Shown: positions 24,410-32,499 of the stretch, piece after piece
Layout of the letters: every line of letters starts with the position of its first letter
Numbering within the stretch: the stretch's first letter is position 1
Origin: Pseudomonas sp. GM21
GTDB taxonomy: Bacteria > Pseudomonadota > Gammaproteobacteria > Pseudomonadales > Pseudomonadaceae
Assembly: GCF_000282215.1 (NCBI RefSeq)
Contig: NZ_AKJS01000198.1
Location: forward strand, 1-51,505
Reading direction: 5' to 3'
Length of the DNA: 51,505 nucleotides
The notes under the pieces: model-generated
The model's input: only the letters and a program-made list of their open reading frames with translations
Databases searched by the model: none
Told to the model about the DNA's origin: nothing
Made by a program: the position numbers and the translations under genes

Positions 24410-25359
24410 AACTGGCTTTGGTCGGTGACATCGGTGGGACCAACGCACGTTTCGCGTTGTGGAAAAACCAGCAATTGGAAAGCGTCCAGGTGCTGGCGAC
24501 GGCCGACCACGCCAGCCCGGAAGAGGCGATCAGCCTCTACCTGAGCGGACTCGGCTTGGCGCCGGGTTCGATCGGCTCGGTGTGCCTGTCCGTGGCAGGC
24601 CCGGTGAGTGGCGATGAATTTAAATTCACCAACAATCACTGGCGGCTGAGCCGCAAGGGTTTCTGCAAGACCTTGCAGGTCGAGCAACTGTTGCTGGTCA
24701 ACGATTTCTCGGCAATGGCGCTGGGCATGACCCGTTTGCAGCCGGGCGAGTTTCGGGTGGTCTGCGAAGGCACCCCGGAACCGTTGCGACCGGCGGTGGT
24801 GATTGGTCCGGGCACTGGCTTGGGCGTAGGGACCTTGCTGGACCTTGGCGACGGGCGTTTTGCCGCGTTGCCGGGGGAGGGCGGTCACGTTGATTTACCG
24901 CTGAGCAGCCCGCGCGAAACGCAACTGTGGCAACACATCTTCAATGAAATCGGGCATGTCAGCGCTGAAACCGCGTTGAGCGGCGGCGGGTTGCCACGGG
25001 TTTACCGGGCGATTTGCGCGGTGGACGGCCACACGCCCGTGCTCGAAACGCCGGAAGCGATCACCGCTGCCGGGCTGGCGGGCGATCCGATTGCGCTGGA
25101 AGTGCTGGAGCAGTTCTGCTGCTGGCTCGGCCGCGTGGCCGGCAACAACGTGCTGACCACCGGTGGGCGCGGCGGCGTGTTCATCGTCGGTGGCGTGATC
25201 CCGCGGTTTGCCGATTTCTTCCTTGAAAGCGGATTTGCCCGGTGTTTTGCCGACAAGGGCTGCATGAGCGATTACTTCAAAGGCATTCCGGTGTGGCTGG
25301 TGACGGCGCCATATTCCGGCCTGATGGGCGCGGGCGTGGCGCTGGAGCAGGCACAGTAA
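24406..25359 (+). CDS. glk: Glucokinase
   Basis: This ATP-dependent kinase phosphorylates cytoplasmic glucose. The 317-residue protein has the phosphate-binding start MKLALVGDIGGTNARFALW and a second nucleotide motif VVIGPGTGLGVG. The start codon is TTG at 24406, forming TTGA with the edd stop; no ATG gives this conserved N-terminus. Translation therefore probably depends on ribosomes finishing edd. A 102-bp repeat begins two bases after the stop. Confidence 0.93.
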   Translation: MKLALVGDIGGTNARFALWKNQQLESVQVLATADHASPEEAISLYLSGLGLAPGSIGSVCLSVAGPVSGDEFKFTNNHWRLSRKGFCKTLQVEQLLLVNDFSAMALGMTRLQPGEFRVVCEGTPEPLRPAVVIGPGTGLGVGTLLDLGDGRFAALPGEGGHVDLPLSSPRETQLWQHIFNEIGHVSAETALSGGGLPRVYRAICAVDGHTPVLETPEAITAAGLAGDPIALEVLEQFCCWLGRVAGNNVLTTGGRGGVFIVGGVIPRFADFFLESGFARCFADKGCMSDYFKGIPVWLVTAPYSGLMGAGVALEQAQ

Positions 25360-25360
25360 T

Positions 25361-25462
25361 GATCGTTCCCATGCTCCGCGTGGGAATGCAGCCCGTGACG
25401 CTCCGCGTCACTGGACGCGGAGCGTCCCTTGAAGCATTCCCATGCAGAGCGTGGGAACGATC
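25361..25462. repeat. Nested inverted repeat, GATCGTTCCCACG family, copy 2
   Basis: GATCGTTCCCATGCTCCGCG faces CATGCAGAGCGTGGGAACGATC, with an inner pair GACGCTCCGCGTC. It separates glk from gltR within one transcription direction. Confidence 0.9.
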
Positions 25463-25494
25463 GGCGCACGATCAGGCATAATCCGCCCAATTCA

Positions 25495-25502
25495 AACAAC
25501 AA
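25495..25502 (+). promoter_or_regulatory. Crc/Hfq-type AAnAAnAA motif in gltR leader
   Basis: AACAACAA overlaps the AAGGA ribosome binding site (25501-25505) of gltR. Crc with Hfq represses translation through such motifs when preferred carbon sources are present. Confidence 0.6.
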
Positions 25503-25514
25503 GGACGCCGCCCC

Positions 25515-26246
25515 GTGAGCTCAGTCAACAAGTCGATTTTATTGGTCGATGACGATCAAGAGATACGCGAGTTGCTGGATACCTACCTGACTCGCGCCGG
25601 TTTCCAGGTCCGCACCACGCCCGATGGCGCCGGTTTCCGCCAGGCGTTGAACGAGGCGCCGAGCGATCTGGTTATCCTCGATGTGATGCTCCCGGACGAA
25701 GACGGCTTCAGCCTCTGCCGCTGGGTTCGCCAGCACCCGCGTCAGGCCCAGGTGCCGATCATCATGCTCACCGCCAGTTCCGACGAGGCCGACCGCGTCA
25801 TTGGCCTGGAGCTCGGCGCCGACGATTACCTTGGCAAACCTTTCAGCCCGCGTGAATTGCAGGCACGCATCAAAGCCCTGTTGCGCCGCGCGCAGTTCGG
25901 TCAGGAGCGAAACGGCGGCGAAGTGCTGGCCTTTGACGACTGGCGACTGGACATGGTCAGCCACCGGCTGTTCCACACCGATGGTGAAGAAGTGATTCTG
26001 TCCGGCGCCGACTTCGCACTGCTGAAACTGTTCCTCGATCATCCGCAACAAATCCTCGACCGCGACACCATCGGCAATGCCACCCGTGGCCGCGATCTGA
26101 TGCCGCTGGATCGCATCGTCGACATGGCCGTCAGCCGCTTGCGCCAGCGCCTGCGTGACACCGAAAAACCGCCACGATTGATCCGCACGGTGCGCGGTAG
26201 CGGCTACCAACTGGCCGCCAATGTGGTTGCCAGCAATGGCCATTGA
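25515..26246 (+). CDS. gltR: Two-component response regulator GltR (OmpR family)
   Basis: The 243-residue protein has an N-terminal receiver domain with acidic pocket VDDD (11-14) and phosphoacceptor D56 in LVILDVMLP, and a C-terminal OmpR/PhoB winged helix (SRLRQRLRDTEKPPRLIRTVRGSGYQL). It pairs with the sensor kinase directly downstream. In P. aeruginosa and P. putida this pair controls glucose uptake. The start is GTG at 25515 with AAGGA upstream. OmpR-type proteins bind 11-bp-spaced direct repeats, which is what is seen upstream of gltB and the isomerase gene. Confidence 0.92.
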   Translation: MSSVNKSILLVDDDQEIRELLDTYLTRAGFQVRTTPDGAGFRQALNEAPSDLVILDVMLPDEDGFSLCRWVRQHPRQAQVPIIMLTASSDEADRVIGLELGADDYLGKPFSPRELQARIKALLRRAQFGQERNGGEVLAFDDWRLDMVSHRLFHTDGEEVILSGADFALLKLFLDHPQQILDRDTIGNATRGRDLMPLDRIVDMAVSRLRQRLRDTEKPPRLIRTVRGSGYQLAANVVASNGH

Positions 26247-27705
26247 GTTTCTGCGCAAACTCGCCGACCGCGTGCCGGTGCCCCGTTCGCTGCTCGGGCG
26301 GATGTTGCTGCTGACGTTGCTGGCGGTGCTGTTTGCGCAGACGTTGTCGAGTGTGATCTGGGTATCGCAACTGCGCGCTACGCAGCTTCAAGGCCTGGTC
26401 ACCAGTGCGCGCAGCCTGGCGCACTCGATGACGGCCAGCGTCAGTTATTTCCGTTCTTTGCCGGTGGCCTTCAGGCCGTTGGTGCTGGACCAGTTGCGCA
26501 GTATGGGCGGCACCCGATTTGTGGTGACGCTCAACGATAAACCCTTGGGCATGGACGTGCTGCCGATCACCCCGCGCAAGGAAGCTGTGCTCAAGGCGGT
26601 GGACGAAGTGTTGCGCCAGTCGCTGGGCCAGGACACCGACATTTCGGTGACTTTCGTCAGCCCCGACGACCTGCGAATTTTTAACGGCGGCTTGAAACTC
26701 GATGAATTGCCGCGCTCCTGGGCGCACTACGCCTTGACGCTGGAACCTGTGAACCCGCCCGTGCTGGTCACGCAAATCCAGATGGCGCCGGGCGAATGGC
26801 TGTACATCGCCTCGCTGTTGCCCGAGCCCTACACCAGCCTTGAAGAACAAGGGCTGCCCGCACAGCAGGTCTGGTTCATCGTCCTCACCAGCGGTTTTTT
26901 GCTGTTGTTCATCGGCCTGCTGGTGCACTGGCAGAGCCGACCGCTCAAGCGCCTGGCGCGGGCTGCGCGGGACATGTCGCTGGGGGCGGAAGTGGAGCCG
27001 GTGGCCGAAGGTGGCGGCAGTGAAGTGGTCGAGGTGGGGCGCGCGTTCAATGCCATGCGCGAACGCATCAGTCGCTACCTGACCGAGCGCAGCCAGTTGT
27101 TCAGCGCGATTTCCCATGACCTGCGCACGCCAATTACCCGGCTGCGATTGCGCGTGGAATTGCTGGAAGACGAGCAGCTGCAAGCCAAGTTCGGCCGTGA
27201 TCTGGATGAACTGGAGTTGCTGGTCAAAGGCGCACTGCAATGTGTGAAAGACACCGACATTCACGAAAACATCGAGCCGGTGGACCTCAATCATGTGCTC
27301 GATTGCCTGGTGGAACCGTATCTGGCGCCCTCCGGCAATGGTCGCGTGACTCAGCAGGGGCGGGCGTTGGCGGCGTACCCCGGCAAGCCGTTGGCCCTTA
27401 AACGCTGCATTGGCAACCTGATCGACAATGCCCTCAAGTATGGGCAGAACGCGCACTTGCACATCGATGACGATGACAGCGCGTTCGTCCTGCACGTCGA
27501 TGACGAAGGGCCGGGTGTGCCGGAGCAACGATTGGAGCAGGTGTTCGAACCGCACTTCCGCCTGGCCGGGCAACAGCAGGGATATGGGTTGGGGCTGGGG
27601 ATTGCGCGCAATATTGCGCATAGCCATGGTGGCGAGGTCAGCTTGCAAAACCTGCGTGAGGGTGGGTTGCGGGTGACGTTGCAGTTGCCGCGCAGTGTTG
27701 ACTAG
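26236..27705 (+). CDS. gltS: Sensor histidine kinase GltS/GtrS
   Basis: This inner-membrane kinase of the glucose-uptake two-component system has 489 residues from the ATG at 26236. It has a transmembrane helix at about 20-43, a periplasmic sensor region (44-211) and a second helix at 212-231. A HAMP segment, the H box FSAISHDLRTPITRLR with phosphorylated H294, and an ATP-binding domain (NLIDNALKYG, GLGLGIARNIA) follow. The start overlaps the gltR stop by 11 bp; an ATG at 26221 is also possible and neither has a clear ribosome binding site. 2-Ketogluconate or gluconate-related ligands have been discussed for GtrS. Confidence 0.9.
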   Translation: MAIEFLRKLADRVPVPRSLLGRMLLLTLLAVLFAQTLSSVIWVSQLRATQLQGLVTSARSLAHSMTASVSYFRSLPVAFRPLVLDQLRSMGGTRFVVTLNDKPLGMDVLPITPRKEAVLKAVDEVLRQSLGQDTDISVTFVSPDDLRIFNGGLKLDELPRSWAHYALTLEPVNPPVLVTQIQMAPGEWLYIASLLPEPYTSLEEQGLPAQQVWFIVLTSGFLLLFIGLLVHWQSRPLKRLARAARDMSLGAEVEPVAEGGGSEVVEVGRAFNAMRERISRYLTERSQLFSAISHDLRTPITRLRLRVELLEDEQLQAKFGRDLDELELLVKGALQCVKDTDIHENIEPVDLNHVLDCLVEPYLAPSGNGRVTQQGRALAAYPGKPLALKRCIGNLIDNALKYGQNAHLHIDDDDSAFVLHVDDEGPGVPEQRLEQVFEPHFRLAGQQQGYGLGLGIARNIAHSHGGEVSLQNLREGGLRVTLQLPRSVD

Positions 27706-27723
27706 TTAGACCGCGTTATCGTT

Positions 27724-27785
27724 CATCGCGAGCAGGCTCGCTCCCACATCTATGGTTACCCCCTGTGCGAGCCTGCTCGCGATGG
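27724..27785. repeat. Compact inverted REP pair, outward orientation
   Basis: CATCGCGAGCAGGCTCGCTC then CCAC is followed after 17 bp by GTGCGAGCCTGCTCGCGATG. The order of the arms is the reverse of the other pairs, and the second arm has lost four bases. It lies downstream of gltS. Confidence 0.82.
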
Positions 27786-27819
27786 CATCAGAAGATTCAA
27801 CACATCCTTCAAAGCAAAT

Positions 27820-27884
27820 GTAACAAGTCAGTGACATAACTCGCCCCCTTCGTTACAAGCCCGTCACCGCCCGTTGTTTAGACT
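27820..27884 (+). promoter_or_regulatory. Shared promoter/operator upstream of the isomerase gene (candidate GltR site)
   Basis: Half-sites GTAAC (27820), GTGACAT (27831), CCCTTCGTTAC (GTTAC at 27852) and GTCAC (27863) are spaced 11, 21 and 11 bp. A -10-like TAGACT begins 27 bp after the start of GTTAC. The first three half-sites and the -10 offset recur exactly upstream of gltB. There is no good -35, as expected for an activated promoter. Confidence 0.6.
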
Positions 27885-27896
27885 GCCTGCAGTCAA

Positions 27897-27904
27897 AACA
27901 ACAA
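27897..27904 (+). promoter_or_regulatory. Crc/Hfq-type AAnAAnAA motif in isomerase leader
   Basis: AACAACAA lies just before the ribosome binding site AAGG of the gene at 27917. Confidence 0.6.
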
Positions 27905-27916
27905 AAAAGGCACCCC

Positions 27917-29176
27917 ATGAACACCTTTCAACCAGACTTCAGCAGTTGGCTGAACGCGCCTGCTCATCAGCAATGGCTCGCCGCTGAAGGCCTGCGCCTG
28001 CTGGCGTTTGCCAAGGCTTCAAAGCTTGCCGACGGTTTTGGCAATCTGGATGAAAAAGGCCGACTTCCGGCCAATGCCTACGCCGAAACCATGAACACCG
28101 CGCGCATGACCCACAGTTTTGCCATGGCCCACATTCAGGGCTTGCCGGGGTTTGCCGAGTGGGTGGATCACGGGGTCAAAGCGCTCAGTGGTCCGTTGCG
28201 CGATGCCGAGTCCGGTGGCTGGTTTGCAGTGGCCCATGCGCAGGATGACAACACCGGCAAGGCAGCATATCTGCACGCATTCGTTGCCCTGGCCGCCAGC
28301 TCTGCCGTGGTCGCCAAACGTCCCGGTGCACAAACCTTGCTCGATGACGCGATCAACATCATCGACAGGCATTTCTGGAGTGAGGAGGAAGGCGCGATGC
28401 GCGAATCCTTCAATCGCGACTGGAGCGAAGAAGAAGCCTACCGTGGCGCCAACAGCAACATGCACGCCACCGAAGCCTTCCTCGCCCTGGCCGATGTCAC
28501 GGCAGACAACCGCTGGTTGTGCCGCGCCCAGCGCATTGTCGAGCGGGTGATCCATGGTCATGCGGCCGCCAACCAATACTTGGTGATCGAGCATTTCGAC
28601 CAGGCCTGGCAACCGCTGCGCGACTACAACCACGACAACCCGGCCGACGGTTTCCGCCCCTACGGCACCACGCCCGGTCACGGTTTTGAGTGGGCGCGGT
28701 TGTTGCTGCACCTCGAAGCGGCCCGGGTTCAGGCCGGGATGCTCACGCCGGGCTGGCTGGCCACCGACGCGCAGAAACTCTTCGAGCACAACTGCCGACA
28801 CGGCTGGAATGTCGATGGTGCACCGGGGATTGTCTACACCTTGGATTGGGACAACCGCGCGGTGGTTCGCCATCGCTTGCACTGGACCCATTGCGAAGCC
28901 AGCGCCGCCGCCAGCGCGTTGCTTAAACGCACGGGCGAGGAGCAATACGAGCACTGGTACCGACAATTCTGGGAATTCTGTGACCATCATTTCATTGACC
29001 GTTGCGACGGCAGTTGGCACCACGAACTCGATCCGCAAAACAGCCCAAGCGCCGATATCTGGGCCGGAAAACCCGATCTGTATCACGCCTGGCAAGCCGT
29101 ACTGATTCCGCGATTGCCCTTGGCACCGAGCATGGCCACGGCTCTGGCGCAGTTGTCCCAAAGCGCTCCTGTGTAA
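27917..29176 (+). CDS. AGE-family sugar isomerase, probably D-mannose isomerase
   Basis: The 419-residue (alpha/alpha)6-barrel protein belongs to the N-acylglucosamine 2-epimerase superfamily. It is closest to the YihS/mannose isomerase branch by the segments RMTHSFAMAH, NSNMHATEAFL (H183), TPGHGFEWARLLLHL (H255), WTHCEASAAA and GKPDLYHAWQA. Such enzymes interconvert mannose and fructose, sometimes glucose, without phosphorylation. There is no signal peptide, so it should act on sugar already inside the cell, for example imported by the GltBFGK system encoded next. It has its own promoter resembling that of gltB. Exact substrate is inference. Confidence 0.82.
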   Translation: MNTFQPDFSSWLNAPAHQQWLAAEGLRLLAFAKASKLADGFGNLDEKGRLPANAYAETMNTARMTHSFAMAHIQGLPGFAEWVDHGVKALSGPLRDAESGGWFAVAHAQDDNTGKAAYLHAFVALAASSAVVAKRPGAQTLLDDAINIIDRHFWSEEEGAMRESFNRDWSEEEAYRGANSNMHATEAFLALADVTADNRWLCRAQRIVERVIHGHAAANQYLVIEHFDQAWQPLRDYNHDNPADGFRPYGTTPGHGFEWARLLLHLEAARVQAGMLTPGWLATDAQKLFEHNCRHGWNVDGAPGIVYTLDWDNRAVVRHRLHWTHCEASAAASALLKRTGEEQYEHWYRQFWEFCDHHFIDRCDGSWHHELDPQNSPSADIWAGKPDLYHAWQAVLIPRLPLAPSMATALAQLSQSAPV

Positions 29177-29237
29177 CCATGCAGTGACATTCAAGCGTCC
29201 CTTCGTTACCTGCGAGGGGATAACTCCTGTTTAAAAT
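29173..29237 (+). promoter_or_regulatory. Shared promoter/operator upstream of gltB (candidate GltR site)
   Basis: GTAAC (29173), GTGACAT (29184) and CCCTTCGTTAC (GTTAC at 29205) have the same spacing as at 27820. TAAAAT, a good -10, begins 27 bp after the start of GTTAC, the same offset as in the other copy. The first base is the last base of the final sense codon of the upstream gene. Confidence 0.62.
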
Positions 29238-29270
29238 CTTATGCAGCGCAAGCACCAGACTTGCATGCAT

Positions 29271-29278
29271 AACAACAA
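29271..29278 (+). promoter_or_regulatory. Crc/Hfq-type AAnAAnAA motif in gltB leader
   Basis: AACAACAA lies directly before the AAAGG ribosome binding site of gltB. Confidence 0.62.
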
Positions 29279-29293
29279 GAAAGGTACTTCTAG

Positions 29294-30586
29294 ATGAATG
29301 CGATTTCTCGCCTCGCTACTGTCATTTCTCTCGCCTCCCTGTCTGCGCTCCCTCTCAGTGTGCTTGCCGCCGAATCCAAAGGTTCCGTGGAAGTCGTTCA
29401 CTGGTGGACGTCGGGTGGTGAAAAAGCAGCGGTCGATGTACTCAAGGCTCAAGTCGAAAAAGACGGCTTCACCTGGAAGGACGGCGCCGTTGCCGGTGGT
29501 GGTGGTGCCACGGCCATGACCGTACTCAAAAGTCGCGCCGTGGCAGGTAACCCGCCGGGTGTTGCGCAGATCAAGGGGCCGGACATCCAGGAGTGGGGCA
29601 GCATTGGCTTGCTCGCTCCAGACACCTTGAAAGACGTCGCCAAGTCCGAAGGCTGGGATGGCCTGCTGTCGAAGAAAGTCTCCGACACCGTGAAGTTCGA
29701 AGGTGATTACGTGGCCGTTCCGGTGAACATTCACCGTGTGAACTGGCTGTGGATCAACCCGGAAGTCTTCAAGAAAGCCGGCATCGACAAAGCCCCGACC
29801 ACCCTCGAAGAATTCTATGCCGCTGGCGACAAGCTGAAGGCCGCAGGCTTCATCGCGCTCGCCCACGGTGGCCAGCCTTGGCAGGACAGCACCGTGTTTG
29901 AAGACGTGGTGCTCTCGGTCATGGGCGCCGACGGTTACAAAAAAGCCCTGGTGGACCTTGATCAGAAAACCCTCTCCGGGCCTGAGATGACCAAGGCGTT
30001 CACCGAGCTGAAAAAACTCACCGGCTACATGGACCCGAACCGCGCCGGTCGTGACTGGAACATCGCGGCTGCCGAGGTGATCAACGGCAAGGCCGGCATG
30101 CAGATGATGGGCGACTGGGCCAAAAGCGAATGGACTGCGGCCAAGAAAGTAGCTGGCACGGATTACCTGTGCGTACCGTTCCCGGGCACCGAAAAAGCCT
30201 TCACCTACAACATCGACTCCCTGGCCGTGTTCAACGTCAAGGACAAGGGAACTATCGCTGCTCAGCAAGACCTGGCCAAAGTGGCTTTGGGTGAAAACTT
30301 CCAGAAAGTATTCAGCATCAACAAAGGTTCGATCCCTGTGCGGACCGACATGCTGAACAACATGGAAAAACTGGGCTTCGATTCCTGCGCTCAAGCATCG
30401 GCCAAGGATTTCCTGGCAGACGACAAGACCGGCGGCCTGCAACCGAGCATGGCGCACAACATGGCCACTTCCCTGGCTGTACAAGGCGCGATCTTCGACG
30501 TGGTCACCAACTTCATGAACGACAAAAACGCTGACCCGGCCAAGGCCAGCGCCCAACTGGCATCGGCTATCAAAGCGGCCCAGTAA
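29294..30586 (+). CDS. gltB: Glucose/mannose ABC transporter periplasmic binding protein
   Basis: The 430-residue family 1 extracellular solute-binding protein begins with a cleavable signal peptide (about residues 1-25, cut after LSVLA). The mature part starts with the sugar-binding SVEVVHWWTSGGEKAA and includes RDWNIAAAEVINGKAGMQMMGDW. It delivers glucose in the periplasm to GltF and GltG. An inverted REP pair lies between it and gltF, as in the malE-malF gap of E. coli, which would stabilise the upstream message and give an excess of binding protein. Confidence 0.93.
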   Translation: MNAISRLATVISLASLSALPLSVLAAESKGSVEVVHWWTSGGEKAAVDVLKAQVEKDGFTWKDGAVAGGGGATAMTVLKSRAVAGNPPGVAQIKGPDIQEWGSIGLLAPDTLKDVAKSEGWDGLLSKKVSDTVKFEGDYVAVPVNIHRVNWLWINPEVFKKAGIDKAPTTLEEFYAAGDKLKAAGFIALAHGGQPWQDSTVFEDVVLSVMGADGYKKALVDLDQKTLSGPEMTKAFTELKKLTGYMDPNRAGRDWNIAAAEVINGKAGMQMMGDWAKSEWTAAKKVAGTDYLCVPFPGTEKAFTYNIDSLAVFNVKDKGTIAAQQDLAKVALGENFQKVFSINKGSIPVRTDMLNNMEKLGFDSCAQASAKDFLADDKTGGLQPSMAHNMATSLAVQGAIFDVVTNFMNDKNADPAKASAQLASAIKAAQ

Positions 30587-30617
30587 TCCCTTGGCATTTA
30601 CCTGAGTGAGTTCCCCT

Positions 30618-30707
30618 TGTGGGAGCGAGCCTGCTCGCGATAGCTAACTGACATTCAACAACAATGTCGACTGATACATCGCTATCGCGAGCAGGCTCGC
30701 TCCCACA
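30618..30707. repeat. Inverted REP pair between gltB and gltF
   Basis: TGTGGGAGCGAGCCTGCTCG faces CGAGCAGGCTCGCTCCCACA with inner complementary TCGCGATAGC / GCTATCGCGA. It lies 32 bp after gltB and 42 bp before gltF, within the operon. Confidence 0.92.
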
Positions 30708-30749
30708 CGGGATCCCTCTGATCCTCACTTCTTCACCTGGATTATCCCG

Positions 30750-31658
30750 ATGAGCTCTGTGGCGGTTTTCAGCAAAGCCTCACCGTTCGATGCGCTGCAA
30801 CGCTGGTTACCCAAGTTGGTACTCGCGCCGAGCATGCTGATCGTGTTGGTTGGTTTCTACGGTTACATCATCTGGACATTCGTACTGTCCTTTACCAGTT
30901 CCAGCTTCATGCCGAGCTACAAGTGGGTCGGCCTGCAGCAGTACACCCGCTTGCTGGACAACGATCGCTGGTGGGTCGCGAGCAAAAACCTCGCGGTCTT
31001 CGGTGGCATGTTCATCGGCATCAGCCTGGTGCTCGGCGTGTTCCTCGCCGTGTTGCTGGACCAACGAATTCGCAAGGAAGGCTTCATTCGCACCGTTTAC
31101 CTGTACCCGATGGCGCTCTCGATGATCGTCACCGGTACGGCATGGAAATGGCTGCTCAACCCGGGCCTGGGCCTGGACAAGATGATGCGCGACTGGGGCT
31201 GGGAAGGCTTCCGTCTCGACTGGCTGGTGGATCAGGATCGCGTGGTGTATTGCCTGGTGATCGCCGCCGTGTGGCAAGCCTCCGGGTTTGTGATGGCGAT
31301 GTTCCTGGCCGGCCTGCGGGGTGTCGATCAATCGATCATCCGTGCCGCGCAAGTCGACGGCGCGAATCTGCCGACCATCTATATGAAGATCGTGCTGCCG
31401 AGCCTGCGCCCGGTGTTCTTCAGTGCCTTCATGATCCTCGCGCACATCGCGATCAAGAGCTTCGACCTGGTGGCGGCGATGACGGCCGGCGGTCCTGGCT
31501 ACTCGTCCGACCTGCCGGCGATGTTCATGTATTCCTTCACCTTCAGCCGTGGCCAGATGGGCATTGGTTCGGCCAGCGCCATGATGATGCTCGGCGCGAT
31601 CCTGGCGATTCTGGTGCCGTACCTGTACTCCGAACTGCGAGGCAAGCGCCATGAGTAA
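30750..31658 (+). CDS. gltF: Glucose ABC transporter permease GltF
   Basis: The 302-residue MalF-type permease has about six membrane spans and the EAA-loop segment IRAAQVDGANLPTIYMKIVLPSLRP (about 202-226) that docks on the ATPase. It follows gltB after a REP pair and overlaps gltG by 8 bp, so the two permeases are translated together. Confidence 0.93.
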   Translation: MSSVAVFSKASPFDALQRWLPKLVLAPSMLIVLVGFYGYIIWTFVLSFTSSSFMPSYKWVGLQQYTRLLDNDRWWVASKNLAVFGGMFIGISLVLGVFLAVLLDQRIRKEGFIRTVYLYPMALSMIVTGTAWKWLLNPGLGLDKMMRDWGWEGFRLDWLVDQDRVVYCLVIAAVWQASGFVMAMFLAGLRGVDQSIIRAAQVDGANLPTIYMKIVLPSLRPVFFSAFMILAHIAIKSFDLVAAMTAGGPGYSSDLPAMFMYSFTFSRGQMGIGSASAMMMLGAILAILVPYLYSELRGKRHE

Positions 31659-32496
31659 TCAACTTGGCAAACCGGCCTTGAGCTTCAGCCGTATCGCGAT
31701 CTACGCAACGCTGTTGCTGGCGGCGGCGGTCTATCTGATCCCGTTGGTGGTGATGCTGCTGACCAGTTTCAAATCCCCGGAAGACATCCGTACCGGCAAC
31801 CTGCTGAGCTGGCCGACCGTGATTGACGGAATCGGCTGGATCAAGGCCTGGGACGTCGTCGGCGGGTATTTCTGGAACTCGGTGAAAATCACTGTGCCCG
31901 CCGTTCTGATCTCCACCTTCATCGGTGCCATGAACGGTTATGTGCTGTCGATGTGGCGCTTCCGTGGTTCGCAACTGTTCTTCGGCCTGCTGCTGTTCGG
32001 CTGCTTCCTGCCGTTCCAGACCGTGCTGCTGCCAGCTTCGTTCACCCTCGGCAAGATGGGCCTGGCCAACACCACCACTGGCTTGGTGCTGGTGCATGTG
32101 GTCTACGGCCTGGCATTCACCACGCTGTTCTTCCGCAACTACTACGTGAGCATCCCGGATGCGCTGGTCAAGGCAGCACGCCTGGATGGCGCGGGCTTCT
32201 TCACGATTTTCTGGAAGATCCTGCTGCCGATGTCGATCCCGATCGTGATGGTCTGCCTGATCTGGCAGTTCACCCAGATCTGGAATGACTTCCTGTTCGG
32301 CGTGGTCTTCGCCAGTGGCGATGCCCAGCCAATTACCGTGGCCCTGAACAACCTGGTCAACACCAGCACCGGGGCCAAGGAATACAACGTTGATATGGCT
32401 GCCGCGATGATCGCCGGGCTGCCGACACTGCTGGTCTACATATTCGCTGGCAAGTATTTCCTGCGTGGGCTGACGTCCGGCGCGGTCAAGGGGTAG
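31651..32496 (+). CDS. gltG: Glucose ABC transporter permease GltG
   Basis: The 281-residue MalG-type permease has six predicted spans and the EAA-loop segment VKAARLDGAGFFTIFWKILLPMS (about 172-194). It forms the membrane channel with GltF. The start overlaps gltF, and the stop is 3 bp before the ATPase gene. Confidence 0.93.
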   Translation: MSNQLGKPALSFSRIAIYATLLLAAAVYLIPLVVMLLTSFKSPEDIRTGNLLSWPTVIDGIGWIKAWDVVGGYFWNSVKITVPAVLISTFIGAMNGYVLSMWRFRGSQLFFGLLLFGCFLPFQTVLLPASFTLGKMGLANTTTGLVLVHVVYGLAFTTLFFRNYYVSIPDALVKAARLDGAGFFTIFWKILLPMSIPIVMVCLIWQFTQIWNDFLFGVVFASGDAQPITVALNNLVNTSTGAKEYNVDMAAAMIAGLPTLLVYIFAGKYFLRGLTSGAVKG

Positions 32497-32499
32497 AAC

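Noticed and set aside
26131..27648. 505-codon frame antisense to gltS
   Set aside because: Same codon-bias effect; no recognisable motif, and it overlaps two certain genes of the two-component system.
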